From Dehalococcoidia bacterium (GTDB lineage Bacteria > Chloroflexota > Dehalococcoidia > Dehalococcoidales > Fen-1064): 16,992 nt of DNA. The notes below the pieces were generated by a model. It saw only the letters and a program-made list of their open reading frames with translations, made no database searches and had not been told where the DNA came from. Shown piece by piece: positions 1-6,440 of this stretch; positions within the stretch are counted from its first letter, which is position 1, and each line of letters begins with the position of its first letter. The translations under genes and the position numbers were made by a program. The DNA lies in NCBI GenBank assembly GCA_030691775.1, contig JAUYDN010000080.1, positions 1-16,992 of the forward strand, read 5' to 3'.

Positions 1-15
1 CTCTCAAAATAGTTC

Positions 16-41
16 TGCCCCTTCTCTGCGGAGAAGGGGCA
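16..41. repeat. Perfect hairpin in dispersed palindromic repeat
   Basis: An 11-base arm (16-26) pairs perfectly with 31-41 around a TGCG loop. It is followed by a CCTGCCCC...TTGATGCGGGG tract and, further on, AACTGGCAT. The same arrangement (hairpin, CCTGCCC tract, AACTGGCAT) recurs at 13211-13293 with a different stem sequence, so this looks like one copy of a dispersed repeat family. The strong stem could also act as a transcription barrier for a gene lying left of the window, but no T-run follows it on the plus strand. Confidence 0.7.
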
Positions 42-231
42 AGAGCCTGCCCCGCACTTGATGCGGGGGGATGAGGCGCTGTGTAAGAACTGGCATCTTT
101 TATTCAGAATTGTAAAGCTGTTATTGAGACACTCCACTAACTATAGAGACTAATTCGGTGGGGTAGGCGTTCCTTCGGGATGAACCTTCAGGGTAAACCC
201 TGCCTGCCATCTGTTCTCAGGTCATTGGTGG

Positions 232-251
232 GACAGGCGTCTACGCCTGTC
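232..251. repeat. Short perfect hairpin in the gene-free left region
   Basis: GACAGGCG (232-239) pairs with CGCCTGTC (244-251) around a 4-base loop. A 14-base sequence at 187-200 (TTCAGGGTAAACCC) is identical to 11956-11969 inside the second MITE-like element. Apart from such repeat fragments I see no gene in 1-330. Confidence 0.6.
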
Positions 252-330
252 AGCCTCAGATGATTGCACACCAGGACTTATGAAGAGCGAACTCACACTG
301 CGCTTTGCCAATTATAACTGCCAGCGCTAT

Positions 331-583
331 TAATACTAACGCGTTAAATAATGATGAATCATTTGTCTTTGCGAGGAGTCCCGATAAAATCGGGATGACC
401 CCGTATCAAGTCTTGTCCCGTACCGCGATACGGGAACGGGGCAGGCTGTGGCAATCTAACGCTCAATAAACCCCCTTTTTTTATCCAGAGATTGCTTCGC
501 TTCGCTCGCAAAGACAGACTGAGCGATGTCAAAGACAGGCTGTTTTGAGCGATGTCTCAACATTTATTCTGATGTTAGTATTA
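331..583. mobile_element. MITE-like palindromic element, copy 1
   Basis: The ends are imperfect terminal inverted repeats: TAATACTAAC at 331-340 against GTTAGTATTA at 574-583. A second copy lies in inverted orientation at 11885-12080, and the two share long blocks: GCGTTAAATAATGATG next to one end, TTTGTCTTTGCGAGGAG, CCAGAGATTGCTTCGC, and AGACAGGCTGTTTTGA near the other end. The two arms are themselves roughly complementary (TTTGCGAG...GCAATCT against AGATTGC...CTCGCAAA), so the whole element can fold into one long hairpin. There is no open reading frame inside, so any movement would depend on an enzyme supplied elsewhere. The outermost TA/TA may be a target duplication, as with IS630/mariner-type elements; that part is inference. 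Copy 1 carries an extra GC-rich module at 399-447. Confidence 0.65.
399..447. repeat. 49-base GC-rich repeat module nested in the MITE-like element
   Basis: This module contains CCCCGTATCAAG and CCCGTACCGCGATACGGG, the latter itself a hairpin. Its reverse complement occurs at 16676-16724 with one mismatch in 49 bases. The corresponding place in the other MITE-like copy has a short GCGGAGCGACGC sequence instead, so the module behaves like a cassette inserted into or exchanged at an arm of the larger repeat. Confidence 0.75.
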
Positions 584-716
584 GTTTAGTTATGAGACAT
601 CACTCTATTAAATCGTGCATAGTACGAAAGTAGTGTCTCTTTGGGGCTAACTTAAGCGGGTGATTTGCGTTAAACTGATTAGTGAATGAAAAACATCTGT
701 AACGGGAGGTTTGAAT

Positions 717-1625
717 ATGAGGCGACTGTGCTTGAAAGTGATTACCTTCGTGGTGGTCTTGGTCATAGTGCTGGTTGGCGTTGGTTGCCAGGGAGGGGGT
801 GGCGCCAGCCAACCAGTCGCTAACGGCACGCTCATAATAAATGTCACCGATGCCCCGCCAAAAGCCGAAGTGATGAGTATCATGCTCACTCTGACAAAAC
901 TTGCCGTCCATAAGTCCCCCCTGGAAGGCGACCAGGCCGGTGCGGAAGAAGGCGAGTGGCTGGAAATAGCTGTTCCCGACACGGCCAAAACCTTCGACCT
1001 GCTTAAAATCAAGGGTATAGAGCAGTTGCTAACAACGGCACAGGTATCCGCCGGAAAATATACCCAGGTGAGACTGACAGTGGAAAAAGCGGAGGTTACC
1101 CTCAAAGACAAGGCGGCTGAACCAGCCGTCATACCCGGCGGGGCGCTCAAGCTCGTTCATCCGTTTGAAATTGTCGCCGGGGAGACCACTGCTGTCACAC
1201 TTGACTTTGACGCGGAAAAAATGGTTAATGTAACGGGGCAGGGTAAAATACAGGTAAAGCCGGTGATTAAGCTCACCGTCAAACCACCGAAAAGCGCAAA
1301 AACTGCAAAGATAACCGTGGAAAACAGTCAAAAAATCGCCGAAGACTTTTTAAAGAACAGCCCGACATTTGCTTTCGATGGCATTAAGGAAAGCTTTACC
1401 TTGATGACGAAGACGATGGTGCGGGATAATACCTGGCAGTTCATCTTCGAGTTTGACAGCCGGCAGGCAGGTTATGGCGATAGGACGGGACGGATGCTGG
1501 CGCAGGTAATTACCCATCACCAGGCGCTCGTTACAATTGAGAATGGTAACGTTACAGAAGCGATTCTGGATGGCAAGTGGAACGAGATGACCCAGGAGGA
1601 AGTCCAGGCATCACGAACGAATTAG
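717..1625 (+). CDS. DUF4382-domain lipoprotein
   Basis: Predicted surface-anchored lipoprotein of 302 residues; the function of the DUF4382 family is not established. The ATG at 717 is chosen because GGGAGG at 704-709 is 7 bases upstream; the in-frame TTG at 711 would leave almost no spacing. A basic N-terminus (MRRLCLK) is followed by a hydrophobic stretch and a lipobox VGVGC with Cys24, then a Gly/Ser linker. Residues ~38-190 match the DUF4382 pattern: GTLIINVTDAP at the start, a beta-rich body, and VKPVIKLTVK at the end. Residues ~205-300 form a separate small domain with alternating strands, reminiscent of PepSY/YPEB-like domains; that part is a guess. The gene converges with the minus-strand gene ending at 1695. 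The only structure between them is a weak CCCGG/CCGGG stem near 1654, not a clear terminator. Confidence 0.85.
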   Translation: MRRLCLKVITFVVVLVIVLVGVGCQGGGGASQPVANGTLIINVTDAPPKAEVMSIMLTLTKLAVHKSPLEGDQAGAEEGEWLEIAVPDTAKTFDLLKIKGIEQLLTTAQVSAGKYTQVRLTVEKAEVTLKDKAAEPAVIPGGALKLVHPFEIVAGETTAVTLDFDAEKMVNVTGQGKIQVKPVIKLTVKPPKSAKTAKITVENSQKIAEDFLKNSPTFAFDGIKESFTLMTKTMVRDNTWQFIFEFDSRQAGYGDRTGRMLAQVITHHQALVTIENGNVTEAILDGKWNEMTQEEVQASRTN

Positions 1626-1694
1626 CGCAGGAACTCTTTTATTAGGTCTTCTTCCCGGTCTCTCCCGGGCAATAGGATGGGCCGGGGTTTTGAT

Positions 1695-2117
1695 TTAGTT
1701 TACCCGGAACCGGATGTTCTGGACAAGGATGCTGTTGTAAGCGATGCGTACCACGTAGGGATTGGGTTTAAATGTCCCAAGCGTGATTCTGTTTTCACCC
1801 ACAGTGACAGAGTGGGTCTGACTGTATGCAATCTGGCCTCCACCCTTTGCCTCGCCGACGCACACCTGGATTTGTCCGGCTGACTTACTCACCACGATGA
1901 GCTCAAGCTTATTGTCACGCTGGAACTGCAGGAACTCGTCTTCCACAGGCGGTGGTGACGAGGTTCCCTCGACGACCAGCACCATGCTCTCGAACTGCTG
2001 GCTGAACGCTACCGTATCCGCCGTGCCGGTGAACGGGCATTCCTGCGGCGGCTTGAAATTACAGCCGGGTAAAACGAATAATAAACTCGCCACCAGCGGC
2101 AGGAGACGGTGAGCCAT
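1695..2117 (-). CDS. Small lipoprotein of unknown function
   Basis: A 140-residue protein with a short signal peptide (MAHRLLPLVASLLFVLPGC). The lipobox VLPGC places the lipidated Cys at residue 19. The mature part looks like a single beta-sandwich domain, with alternating hydrophobic strands such as FESMVLVVEG, KLELIVVSKS, GQIQVCVGEA, NRITLGTF and PYVVRIAYNS. Cys27 and the Cys of IQVCVGEA could form a disulfide outside the membrane. I do not recognise a family. It is the last of three closely spaced minus-strand genes. No good Shine-Dalgarno is visible upstream of 2117; only AGGT at a poor distance. The opposite strand is open for two short frames, but neither has a signal, domain or ribosome site. 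Confidence 0.7.
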   Translation of the reverse strand: MAHRLLPLVASLLFVLPGCNFKPPQECPFTGTADTVAFSQQFESMVLVVEGTSSPPPVEDEFLQFQRDNKLELIVVSKSAGQIQVCVGEAKGGGQIAYSQTHSVTVGENRITLGTFKPNPYVVRIAYNSILVQNIRFRVN

Positions 2118-2154
2118 ATTTTGCTTACGACCTGAAGCATTAACAGGTTACCAT

Positions 2155-2382
2155 CTATGCTGCGGTTTTTGCTTTTTTTGCGGCTTTCCTGGGCTTCATA
2201 GGTTGTTCACAGCAAATGATTTCGCAGGCGCCCACGCAACCGCATTCCTCGTCAATTACCACGGATAGTCCGCAAACTTCACACACGTAACCTTCACCCT
2301 TGGTGAACGGTTTGGCGGCTACCTTTCTGGCGATTTTCTTGACCGGGGTTTTCCGGGCGGTAGTGGCTTTTTTCACTGCCAT
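2155..2382 (-). CDS. Desulforedoxin-like Cys protein with Lys/Ala-rich basic tails
   Basis: A 75-residue protein in three parts. Residues 1-29 are a Lys/Ala/Thr-rich basic tail (repeated KKA, KTPVKK, ARK), like bacterial histone-H1-type tails. Residues 32-62 resemble the N-terminal iron-binding module of desulforedoxin and desulfoferrodoxin, with YVCEVCG followed by a CCEQPM end: Cys34, Cys37, Cys57 and Cys58 would be the four ligands of a Fe(SCys)4 centre. Residues 63-75 are a second basic tail (PRKAAKKAKTAA). Cys47, Cys49 and Cys53 in the loop are extra relative to the classical desulforedoxin pattern. AAAGGAG lies 6 bases before the ATG. Only 19 bases separate it from the upstream gene ending at 2402, so co-transcription is likely. 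It could be a nucleoid-associated redox or metal protein; binding to DNA is inference from the tails alone. Confidence 0.75.
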   Translation of the reverse strand: MAVKKATTARKTPVKKIARKVAAKPFTKGEGYVCEVCGLSVVIDEECGCVGACEIICCEQPMKPRKAAKKAKTAA

Positions 2383-2401
2383 TTCAGACTCCTTTCCTCA
2401 T

Positions 2402-2710
2402 TCAGTCCTTTATCAAAGTTCGCTTTAACCGGGAAATCAGTTCCTCGTGCTTTTGGGTGTCCGTCAAACACTCTTGCTTGAGTTTTTTCCAGGTAGCAGG
2501 ACATTCGTTATGCTCAACACCGGTGAGGCGGTGAAAAAACCGGTCGATTTCATTTCTATTCTTTGCTGTAACAGTAATTCCGGCTTCCGTAAAAACTTCT
2601 TTGAGATGTCTGAAATAGCAGGACACTGGTTCTTTTTCTCCAATCTTGAAACCAATGTAGCTGGTTGATTTATGTTTGTCAAGAAGAGCGAAACAGAGAG
2701 AGTGAAACAT
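2402..2710 (-). CDS. Conserved-looking hypothetical protein, 102 aa
   Basis: A soluble protein of 102 residues without signal peptide or membrane segment. The middle part reads like a compact alpha/beta domain (YIGFKIGEKEPVSCYFRHLK, then helices and ITVTAKNRNEIDRFFHRLTG), and the C-terminus is helical and Lys-rich. I do not recognise the family. The start is the only ATG in frame and lacks a visible Shine-Dalgarno, so the true N-terminus or start codon is uncertain; transcription may begin very close to it. The gene is divergent from hicB, and the hicB promoter lies directly upstream in the 51-base gap. An overlapping frame on the same strand (2464-2682) is less protein-like. It heads a group of three small minus-strand genes. 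Confidence 0.6.
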   Translation of the reverse strand: MFHSLCFALLDKHKSTSYIGFKIGEKEPVSCYFRHLKEVFTEAGITVTAKNRNEIDRFFHRLTGVEHNECPATWKKLKQECLTDTQKHEELISRLKRTLIKD

Positions 2711-2723
2711 CAGCCGTTTTTTG

Positions 2724-2732
2724 TGCTATAAT
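2724..2732 (+). promoter_or_regulatory. Extended -10 promoter of hicBA
   Basis: TGCTATAAT is a perfect TATAAT hexamer (2727-2732) with the TG extension. The -35 position at 17-base spacing (2704-2709, GAAACA) is poor, as is common for extended -10 promoters. The start of transcription would fall near 2739, giving a short leader that contains the ribosome site GGAGG at 2747-2751. It sits in the divergent gap with the minus-strand gene starting at 2710, so regulation at this site could affect both. Confidence 0.65.
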
Positions 2733-2761
2733 TGGGGCACGCATGGGGAGGATAAGTCACC

Positions 2762-3034
2762 ATGGTGGTACGGTTCGTACTGACAGATTACGTAACCCGG
2801 GCGTTATCTCAGGCAGTTTATGACAAAATCGAGGATGGCACTTTTGCCGGAAGAATCCCGAACTGTCCAGGTGTAGTAGCATTTGGCAAAACCTTGACCG
2901 AGTGTGAAAACGAACTACGCTCTACACTTGAGGAATGGATACTGGTCGGATTAAAGTTGGGTCACTCTCTCCCCGTAATTGACAGTATTGACCTGAACAA
3001 GGAACCGAAGAGTGAGCCCGTGGAAGCCATGTAA
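2762..3034 (+). CDS. hicB: HicB-family antitoxin
   Basis: A 90-residue antitoxin of the HicB (UPF0150) type, expected to bind and block the HicA ribonuclease encoded next. The core has the family's partial RNase-H fold: a first strand (FVLTDYV), then IEDGTFAGRIPNCPGVVAFGKT, where P-x-CPGV-x-x-G-x-T is the family signature, and the helix LTECENELRSTLEEWILVGLK. The protein stops soon after this core with a short acidic tail, so no ribbon-helix-helix or HTH DNA-binding domain is present; autorepression would then need another mechanism. GGAGG at 2747-2751 lies 10 bases before the ATG. The stop overlaps the start of hicA by 23 bases, which implies translational coupling. Confidence 0.85.
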   Translation: MVVRFVLTDYVTRALSQAVYDKIEDGTFAGRIPNCPGVVAFGKTLTECENELRSTLEEWILVGLKLGHSLPVIDSIDLNKEPKSEPVEAM

Positions 3035-3251
3035 GAGACGTGAATTCATACGCCGACTGCGTAAAATTGGTTTCGAAGGTCCTTACTCTGGTGCTCGCCA
3101 CCAATTCTTGGTTTACCAGCAATATCGCTTAGCAGTCCCTTCCAATCGTGAGTTTTCAATCCCCCAACTGCGGGTGTTATTACACGAGGTCGAGCAAATC
3201 GTAAAGCGAACTTTATCCGCAGAAGAATGGGACGACCTGCAGAAAACATAA
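3012..3251 (+). CDS. hicA: HicA-family mRNA interferase toxin
   Basis: A 79-residue toxin of the HicA/YcfA family, which has a double-stranded-RNA-binding-like fold and cleaves mRNA. Visible features are the N-terminal helix (KRREFIRRLRKIGFE), the GARHQF motif holding the expected catalytic His30, and RLAVPSNREFSIPQLRVLLHEV, which matches the family's second half. The start is taken as GTG 3012, with AGGA at 3000-3003 eight bases upstream; it lies inside the end of hicB. The order antitoxin-toxin is the reverse of the classical E. coli hicAB order but is common for this shorter HicB type. The active-site His is retained, so the toxin looks functional. Confidence 0.85.
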   Translation: MSPWKPCKRREFIRRLRKIGFEGPYSGARHQFLVYQQYRLAVPSNREFSIPQLRVLLHEVEQIVKRTLSAEEWDDLQKT

Positions 3252-3335
3252 GCTAACGACCGCGCTGATTCCCAGGTTTATGTATTGCATTTTATATTTT
3301 TCTGTCCTATATGAAAAATTTTAACCTTTAGCCTC

Positions 3336-3364
3336 TTGACTTATTAAAAGGTTCATTGTATAGT
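3336..3364 (+). promoter_or_regulatory. Sigma70-type promoter of the permease operon
   Basis: TTGACT (3336-3341) and TATAGT (3359-3364) are separated by exactly 17 bases, each matching 5 of 6 consensus positions. Transcription would begin near 3371, leaving a leader of about 160 bases before the permease start at 3533. That leader is GC-rich in its second half (GCGGGGTGGCGG, GGTAACCGGGTAACGCGG) and could fold, but no known riboswitch is recognisable. The rest of the 280-base gap between hicA and the permease holds no gene. Confidence 0.65.
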
Positions 3365-3532
3365 CATATCCGAAATTCGTATAAACGCAACTGCTAGCTT
3401 ATTCGTGCGGGGTGGCGGTTCAGGGTCAGGGTGGTAACCGGGTAACGCGGCTTACCGGGGTTTTTGACTCAAAGGGATTGTAAGCGGCAGTTTTTTATAT
3501 CTCCAGAACACTTCCAGGAGACCGGAGGGGAT

Positions 3533-4495
3533 ATGTCTACCTACATCGCGAGAAGACTCGTGCTCATTATTCCCACCCTTTTGCTGGTCACGATTATTGT
3601 CTTCCTTACCGTTCGCTTCGTGCCTGGTTCCCTCATTGATATCATGACCTCACAGATGGCACCGGAATCGGACCTCGGCGGGAAAACGGTCGCTGAATAC
3701 ATCAAGCACGTACTCGGACTGGATGTTCCCGTTCACGTTCAGTATGCCAGATGGCTCAGTGGTGTGGTGCGGGGCGACCTGGGCCGGTCGTTGTGGACCG
3801 ACCGTTCTATAACGCGTGAGATTGTAAATAGAATACCCATCTCTCTTGAACTGGGCATCATGGCGATTATCACGAGCCTGTTAATCGCCATACCTATCGG
3901 TATCTATTCCGCTATCCGGCAGGATACCTCCGGCGATTACATCGGGCGGAGTTTCGCAATCTTATGCATCGCTGTACCCGGATTCTGGCTGGGTACGATT
4001 GTGATGGTGTTCCCCGCGGTGTGGTGGGGATGGTCGCCACCGGTGGAGTATACCCCCATTACGAAAGATTTTGGCGATAATTTCATACAGTTTATTATTC
4101 CATCGGTGATTATGGGCATGGTAATGTCCGGTACTACTATGCGTATGTCACGCACCATGATGCTGGAAGTCCTCCGCCAGGACTATATCAAGACAGCGTG
4201 GTCAAAAGGACTGAAGGAGCGGGCGATAGTCGTGCGGCACGCCATGAAAAACGCCATGATTCCGGTGGTGACTATCATCGGACTGCAAATTCCGGTCTTA
4301 ATCGGCGGCTCGGTCATCATGGAACAGATATTCAATCTACCCGGCATCGGGCGGCTGATGATCGAAGCCCTGAACCAGCGTGATTACCCGGTCATTTCCG
4401 GAGTCAATGTCGTCATGGGGACGGCTGTCCTGGTGGTCAACCTGCTCGTGGATATCGTTTATGCGTATCTCGACCCCAGGATAAGTTATCGATAG
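3533..4495 (+). CDS. ABC transporter permease, DppB/OppB type
   Basis: Inner-membrane permease of a peptide/nickel-type (PepT family) importer, 320 residues. It starts at ATG 3533 (MSTYIARRLVLIIPTLLLV), with GGAGGGG at 3524-3530; an in-frame TTG at 3464 would add 23 unlikely residues without a ribosome site. The first membrane helix is at the N-terminus, followed by the periplasmic region (VPGSLIDIMTSQM...GLDVPVHVQYARWL...GDLGRSL) typical of DppB. The BPD_transp_1 core has five more helices and an EAA-like cytoplasmic loop (DYIKTAWSKGLKERAIVVRHAMKNAMIP) that docks the ATPase. The end, VDIVYAYLDPRISY, is canonical. Length is normal for the family. It is 15 bases upstream of the DppC-type permease. 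The substrate cannot be told from the permease alone. Confidence 0.93.
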   Translation: MSTYIARRLVLIIPTLLLVTIIVFLTVRFVPGSLIDIMTSQMAPESDLGGKTVAEYIKHVLGLDVPVHVQYARWLSGVVRGDLGRSLWTDRSITREIVNRIPISLELGIMAIITSLLIAIPIGIYSAIRQDTSGDYIGRSFAILCIAVPGFWLGTIVMVFPAVWWGWSPPVEYTPITKDFGDNFIQFIIPSVIMGMVMSGTTMRMSRTMMLEVLRQDYIKTAWSKGLKERAIVVRHAMKNAMIPVVTIIGLQIPVLIGGSVIMEQIFNLPGIGRLMIEALNQRDYPVISGVNVVMGTAVLVVNLLVDIVYAYLDPRISYR

Positions 4496-4510
4496 GCGGG
4501 AGAAAGAGTG

Positions 4511-5494
4511 ATGGCAGACAGCGCAGAGGTAGTTTCTACAGCCGCTCCGAAAATGGCTCCCAAGGTAAGGAAGCGGTATCCGTATCTTATAGACCTTTTC
4601 ATCCGGCTGGTCAAGCAAAAACCGCTGGGCACGGTCGGCGGTGTCATTGTCCTGTTATTGCTATTGACCGGTATATTCGCCGAGCTGGTAGCTCCCTTCG
4701 GGTATAACGATATTTATGTCGGTGGGAGGCTGGAGCCACCTTCAGCGAGACATTTCTTGGGTACGGACCAGATAGGCAGAGACCTGTTCAGCCGTATCAT
4801 TTTCGGTGCCCGGATATCGATGTACGTCGGCATCGGAGCTTCCACCATTGGCGTGGCCATGGCGACACTTATCGGTATTATCTCAGGCTTTTCCGGCGGC
4901 CGTGTCGATATTGTCATTCAAAGAATCGTCGATGCCTGGATGTGTTTCCCGGCGCTATTCATTACGCTGACCATCATGGCGATTGTCGGTCCGGGAGTGG
5001 TACAGATTATCGTGGTGTTGGGAATTCTGTATGGCGTGGGGGCATCGCGAATCGTCCGTAGCGCCGTGATTGCCATTAAAAACAATGTCTACGTGGAGGC
5101 GGCAAAGGCAATTGGCTGTACCACACCCAAGACACTCGTCCGCCACATTCTGCCCAACGTCATGGCGCCAATCATCATCCTTTTCACCATTAATATGGGC
5201 GCAGCCATTCTTGCGGAAGCCAGCATTAGTTTCCTCGGTTTCGGCATTCCACCCCCCACTCCAAGCTGGGGCGGGATGCTCAGCGGGGAAGGCCGCCGCT
5301 ATATGCTCCAGGCAACGTGGATGGCAATCTTCCCGGGTATTGCCTTAAGTATCGTTGTTTATGGTATCAATATGCTCGGTGATGCACTGCGTGATTTGCT
5401 CGACCCGCGGTTGAGGGGTGGACTGGGGCGGTACGCGGGAGTAGGCAAAAAAGCCGCTAGAGTACATGCTAAAGCGATTGGAGGTCGAAAATAA
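4511..5494 (+). CDS. ABC transporter permease, DppC/OppC type
   Basis: Second permease of the same importer, 327 residues. ATG 4511 is preferred over GTG 4508 because GGGAG at 4498-4502 gives an 8-base spacing. The cytoplasmic N-terminus leads to an OppC_N-type first helix (GTVGGVIVLLLLLTGIFAELVAPFGY) and the characteristic FLGTDQIGRDLFSRIIFGARISMYVG segment. The BPD_transp_1 core carries a well-kept EAA motif, YVEAAKAIGCTTPKTLVRHI followed by LPNV. The C-terminal end, NMLGDALRDLLDPRLRG, is canonical and is followed by a Lys/Arg-rich tail. Both permeases look intact, but the expected ATPases (DppD/DppF type) are absent from the window and the substrate-binding gene directly downstream is broken. 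Confidence 0.93.
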   Translation: MADSAEVVSTAAPKMAPKVRKRYPYLIDLFIRLVKQKPLGTVGGVIVLLLLLTGIFAELVAPFGYNDIYVGGRLEPPSARHFLGTDQIGRDLFSRIIFGARISMYVGIGASTIGVAMATLIGIISGFSGGRVDIVIQRIVDAWMCFPALFITLTIMAIVGPGVVQIIVVLGILYGVGASRIVRSAVIAIKNNVYVEAAKAIGCTTPKTLVRHILPNVMAPIIILFTINMGAAILAEASISFLGFGIPPPTPSWGGMLSGEGRRYMLQATWMAIFPGIALSIVVYGINMLGDALRDLLDPRLRGGLGRYAGVGKKAARVHAKAIGGRK

Positions 5495-5530
5495 CGAAAG
5501 CACAAACCAAATAAAAAATGGAGGTAGTTA

Positions 5531-5690
5531 GTGAACCCCAAAAAGCATTGGTTAGTGCTCAGTCTACTCATAGTTGTGGTGTTGGCGCTAATGTCCTGTC
5601 AGTAAGGGGGAACGACAACAGGAGGTCAAGACAAAAAGGAAGAAACAAAAACAACAAACCCCCTACTTCTTATCGTTAAGCACCGGGCGT
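5531..5690 (+). pseudogene. Truncated substrate-binding lipoprotein remnant of the ABC importer
   Basis: GGAGGT at 5520-5525 is followed by GTG 5531, which opens a textbook lipoprotein signal peptide: MNPKKHWLVLSLL then IVVVLALMSCQ, with a lipobox LMSC. The frame stops at TAA 5603-5605 only one codon after the lipid-anchor Cys. Reading on in the same frame gives GGTTTGGQDKKEETKTTNP, the kind of Gly/Thr/Lys/Glu linker seen at the start of mature substrate-binding lipoproteins. The sequence then runs into the 3' end of the convergent gene ending at 5663, and no binding-protein domain follows. Position directly behind two DppBC permeases fits a substrate-binding gene that lost its body and acquired a stop. 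The alternative, a tiny genuine lipopeptide of 24 residues, cannot be excluded. Confidence 0.65.
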
Positions 5691-5965
5691 AGTATTCGCA
5701 TGCCAGCCTCTGCGGAAATGATATGCGCTTTATAGGCTAAGTATCCAATGAAACTCAAGACCCCCAGGAGAGGCAGTAAGATAACGAACCCCAGCCCGAA
5801 TATCGGTGCGGTTATCACGGGGAGAGAACCTGGCACCCTGATGAATCGTTCCTCACTGTCTCCAGGTAACTGGCATGCGCCATTATGAGCGTGATAGAAC
5901 TCACCACTTCCCAGGTTCAAGTAAACGCCTTTCGGTACAGGATTACCGCCACTGTATTTTTTCAT
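5663..5965 (-). CDS. Small membrane protein of unknown function, 100 aa
   Basis: A 100-residue protein with a hydrophilic N-terminal half (MKKYSGGNPVPKGVYLNLGSG...FYHAHNGACQLPGDSEERFIRVP). Two closely spaced hydrophobic stretches follow at about residues 48-82 (LPVITAPIFGLGFVILLPLL and GVLSFIGYLAYKA), then a short basic end. GGGGAGGAG lies a few bases before the ATG, so translation is well supported. The beginning (Y-S-G-G plus G-V-Y-x-N) recalls small hypothetical membrane proteins that I associate with Chloroflexota genomes, but I cannot name a family. Its 3' end overlaps the remnant of the substrate-binding gene on the other strand, which suggests a rearrangement brought the two together. 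Confidence 0.7.
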   Translation of the reverse strand: MKKYSGGNPVPKGVYLNLGSGEFYHAHNGACQLPGDSEERFIRVPGSLPVITAPIFGLGFVILLPLLGVLSFIGYLAYKAHIISAEAGMRILRPVLNDKK

Positions 5966-6003
5966 ACCAATCTCTCCTCCCCGAACTTATTTAACAACCT
6001 CCG

Positions 6004-6183
6004 TTACCGTTCTCTACTTGAATTATGCGTCACTATGAATGGTTTGTAATCGGCGAATGAATAGATTTGCGCTCCGGGAAAATCGGTAAATACTTTGACC
6101 CGTGAACCCAATAAATAGGCAGGAATACGTATAGGGTCTCCATGAAAGGGATTGGCAATCGCCGCGGAATTTGCTCATTTCAT
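6004..6183 (-). pseudogene. Possible decayed small ORF upstream of the membrane protein gene
   Basis: On the minus strand AGGAGGTG is well spaced before an ATG at 6183-6181, but the reading is ATG AAA TGA. Immediately after this stop the same frame stays open for 56 codons (6174-6007) and reads like protein, for example HGDPIRIPAYLLGSRVKVF, then TDFPGAQIYSFADYKPF, ending in TAA at 6006-6004. An ATG eight bases into the sequence opens a different 51-codon frame that is Ser/Arg/Cys-rich and less protein-like. A frameshift or nonsense change close to the start of a small gene would explain this. The remaining part of the 475-base gap (6184-6440) shows only a TATACT-like -10 on the minus strand (around 6296) and two similar ACAGGTGATGG(A/G)AGT sequences at about 6277 and 6401. 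Confidence 0.35.
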
Positions 6184-6440
6184 ACCCACCTCCTGGTTTT
6201 TCTCCCGGTGTCTGTAACGACAGGATGGTGGAGGACTCAGGCTACCGGAGACAATGCAGGCGGCAACCGGTGGAACAGGTGATGGAAGTGCTTATAAAGT
6301 ATACAATAAACACCCTAATAATGCAAAATATACTACCTAGCTACAGAAAAATTAGTACCTGGAAAAACAGACTTGGCTTTCGGCAGTCGTTATGCTGGGA
6401 AACAGGTGATGGGAGTACTCCGGCAATGGGGAGAGGAGTT

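Noticed and set aside
399..447. Possible CRISPR-type repeat
   Set aside because: Copies are scattered, in both orientations and not separated by regular spacers, and no cas gene is present.
1654..1670. Terminator between the converging genes at 1625 and 1695
   Set aside because: The stem is only about five base pairs (CCCGG/CCGGG) with no T-run on either side.
2464..2682. A second minus-strand frame overlapping the 102-residue hypothetical gene
   Set aside because: It has no ribosome site and a Ser/Lys/Leu-rich translation without domain-like pattern. The overlapping frame at 2402-2710 has a more balanced, domain-like composition and fits the spacing to the next gene.
6175..6177. TGA read as Trp or selenocysteine in the small minus-strand frame
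   Set aside because: Other genes in the window use the standard code, the TGA is only the third codon, and no SECIS-like hairpin is evident after it. Decay is simpler.
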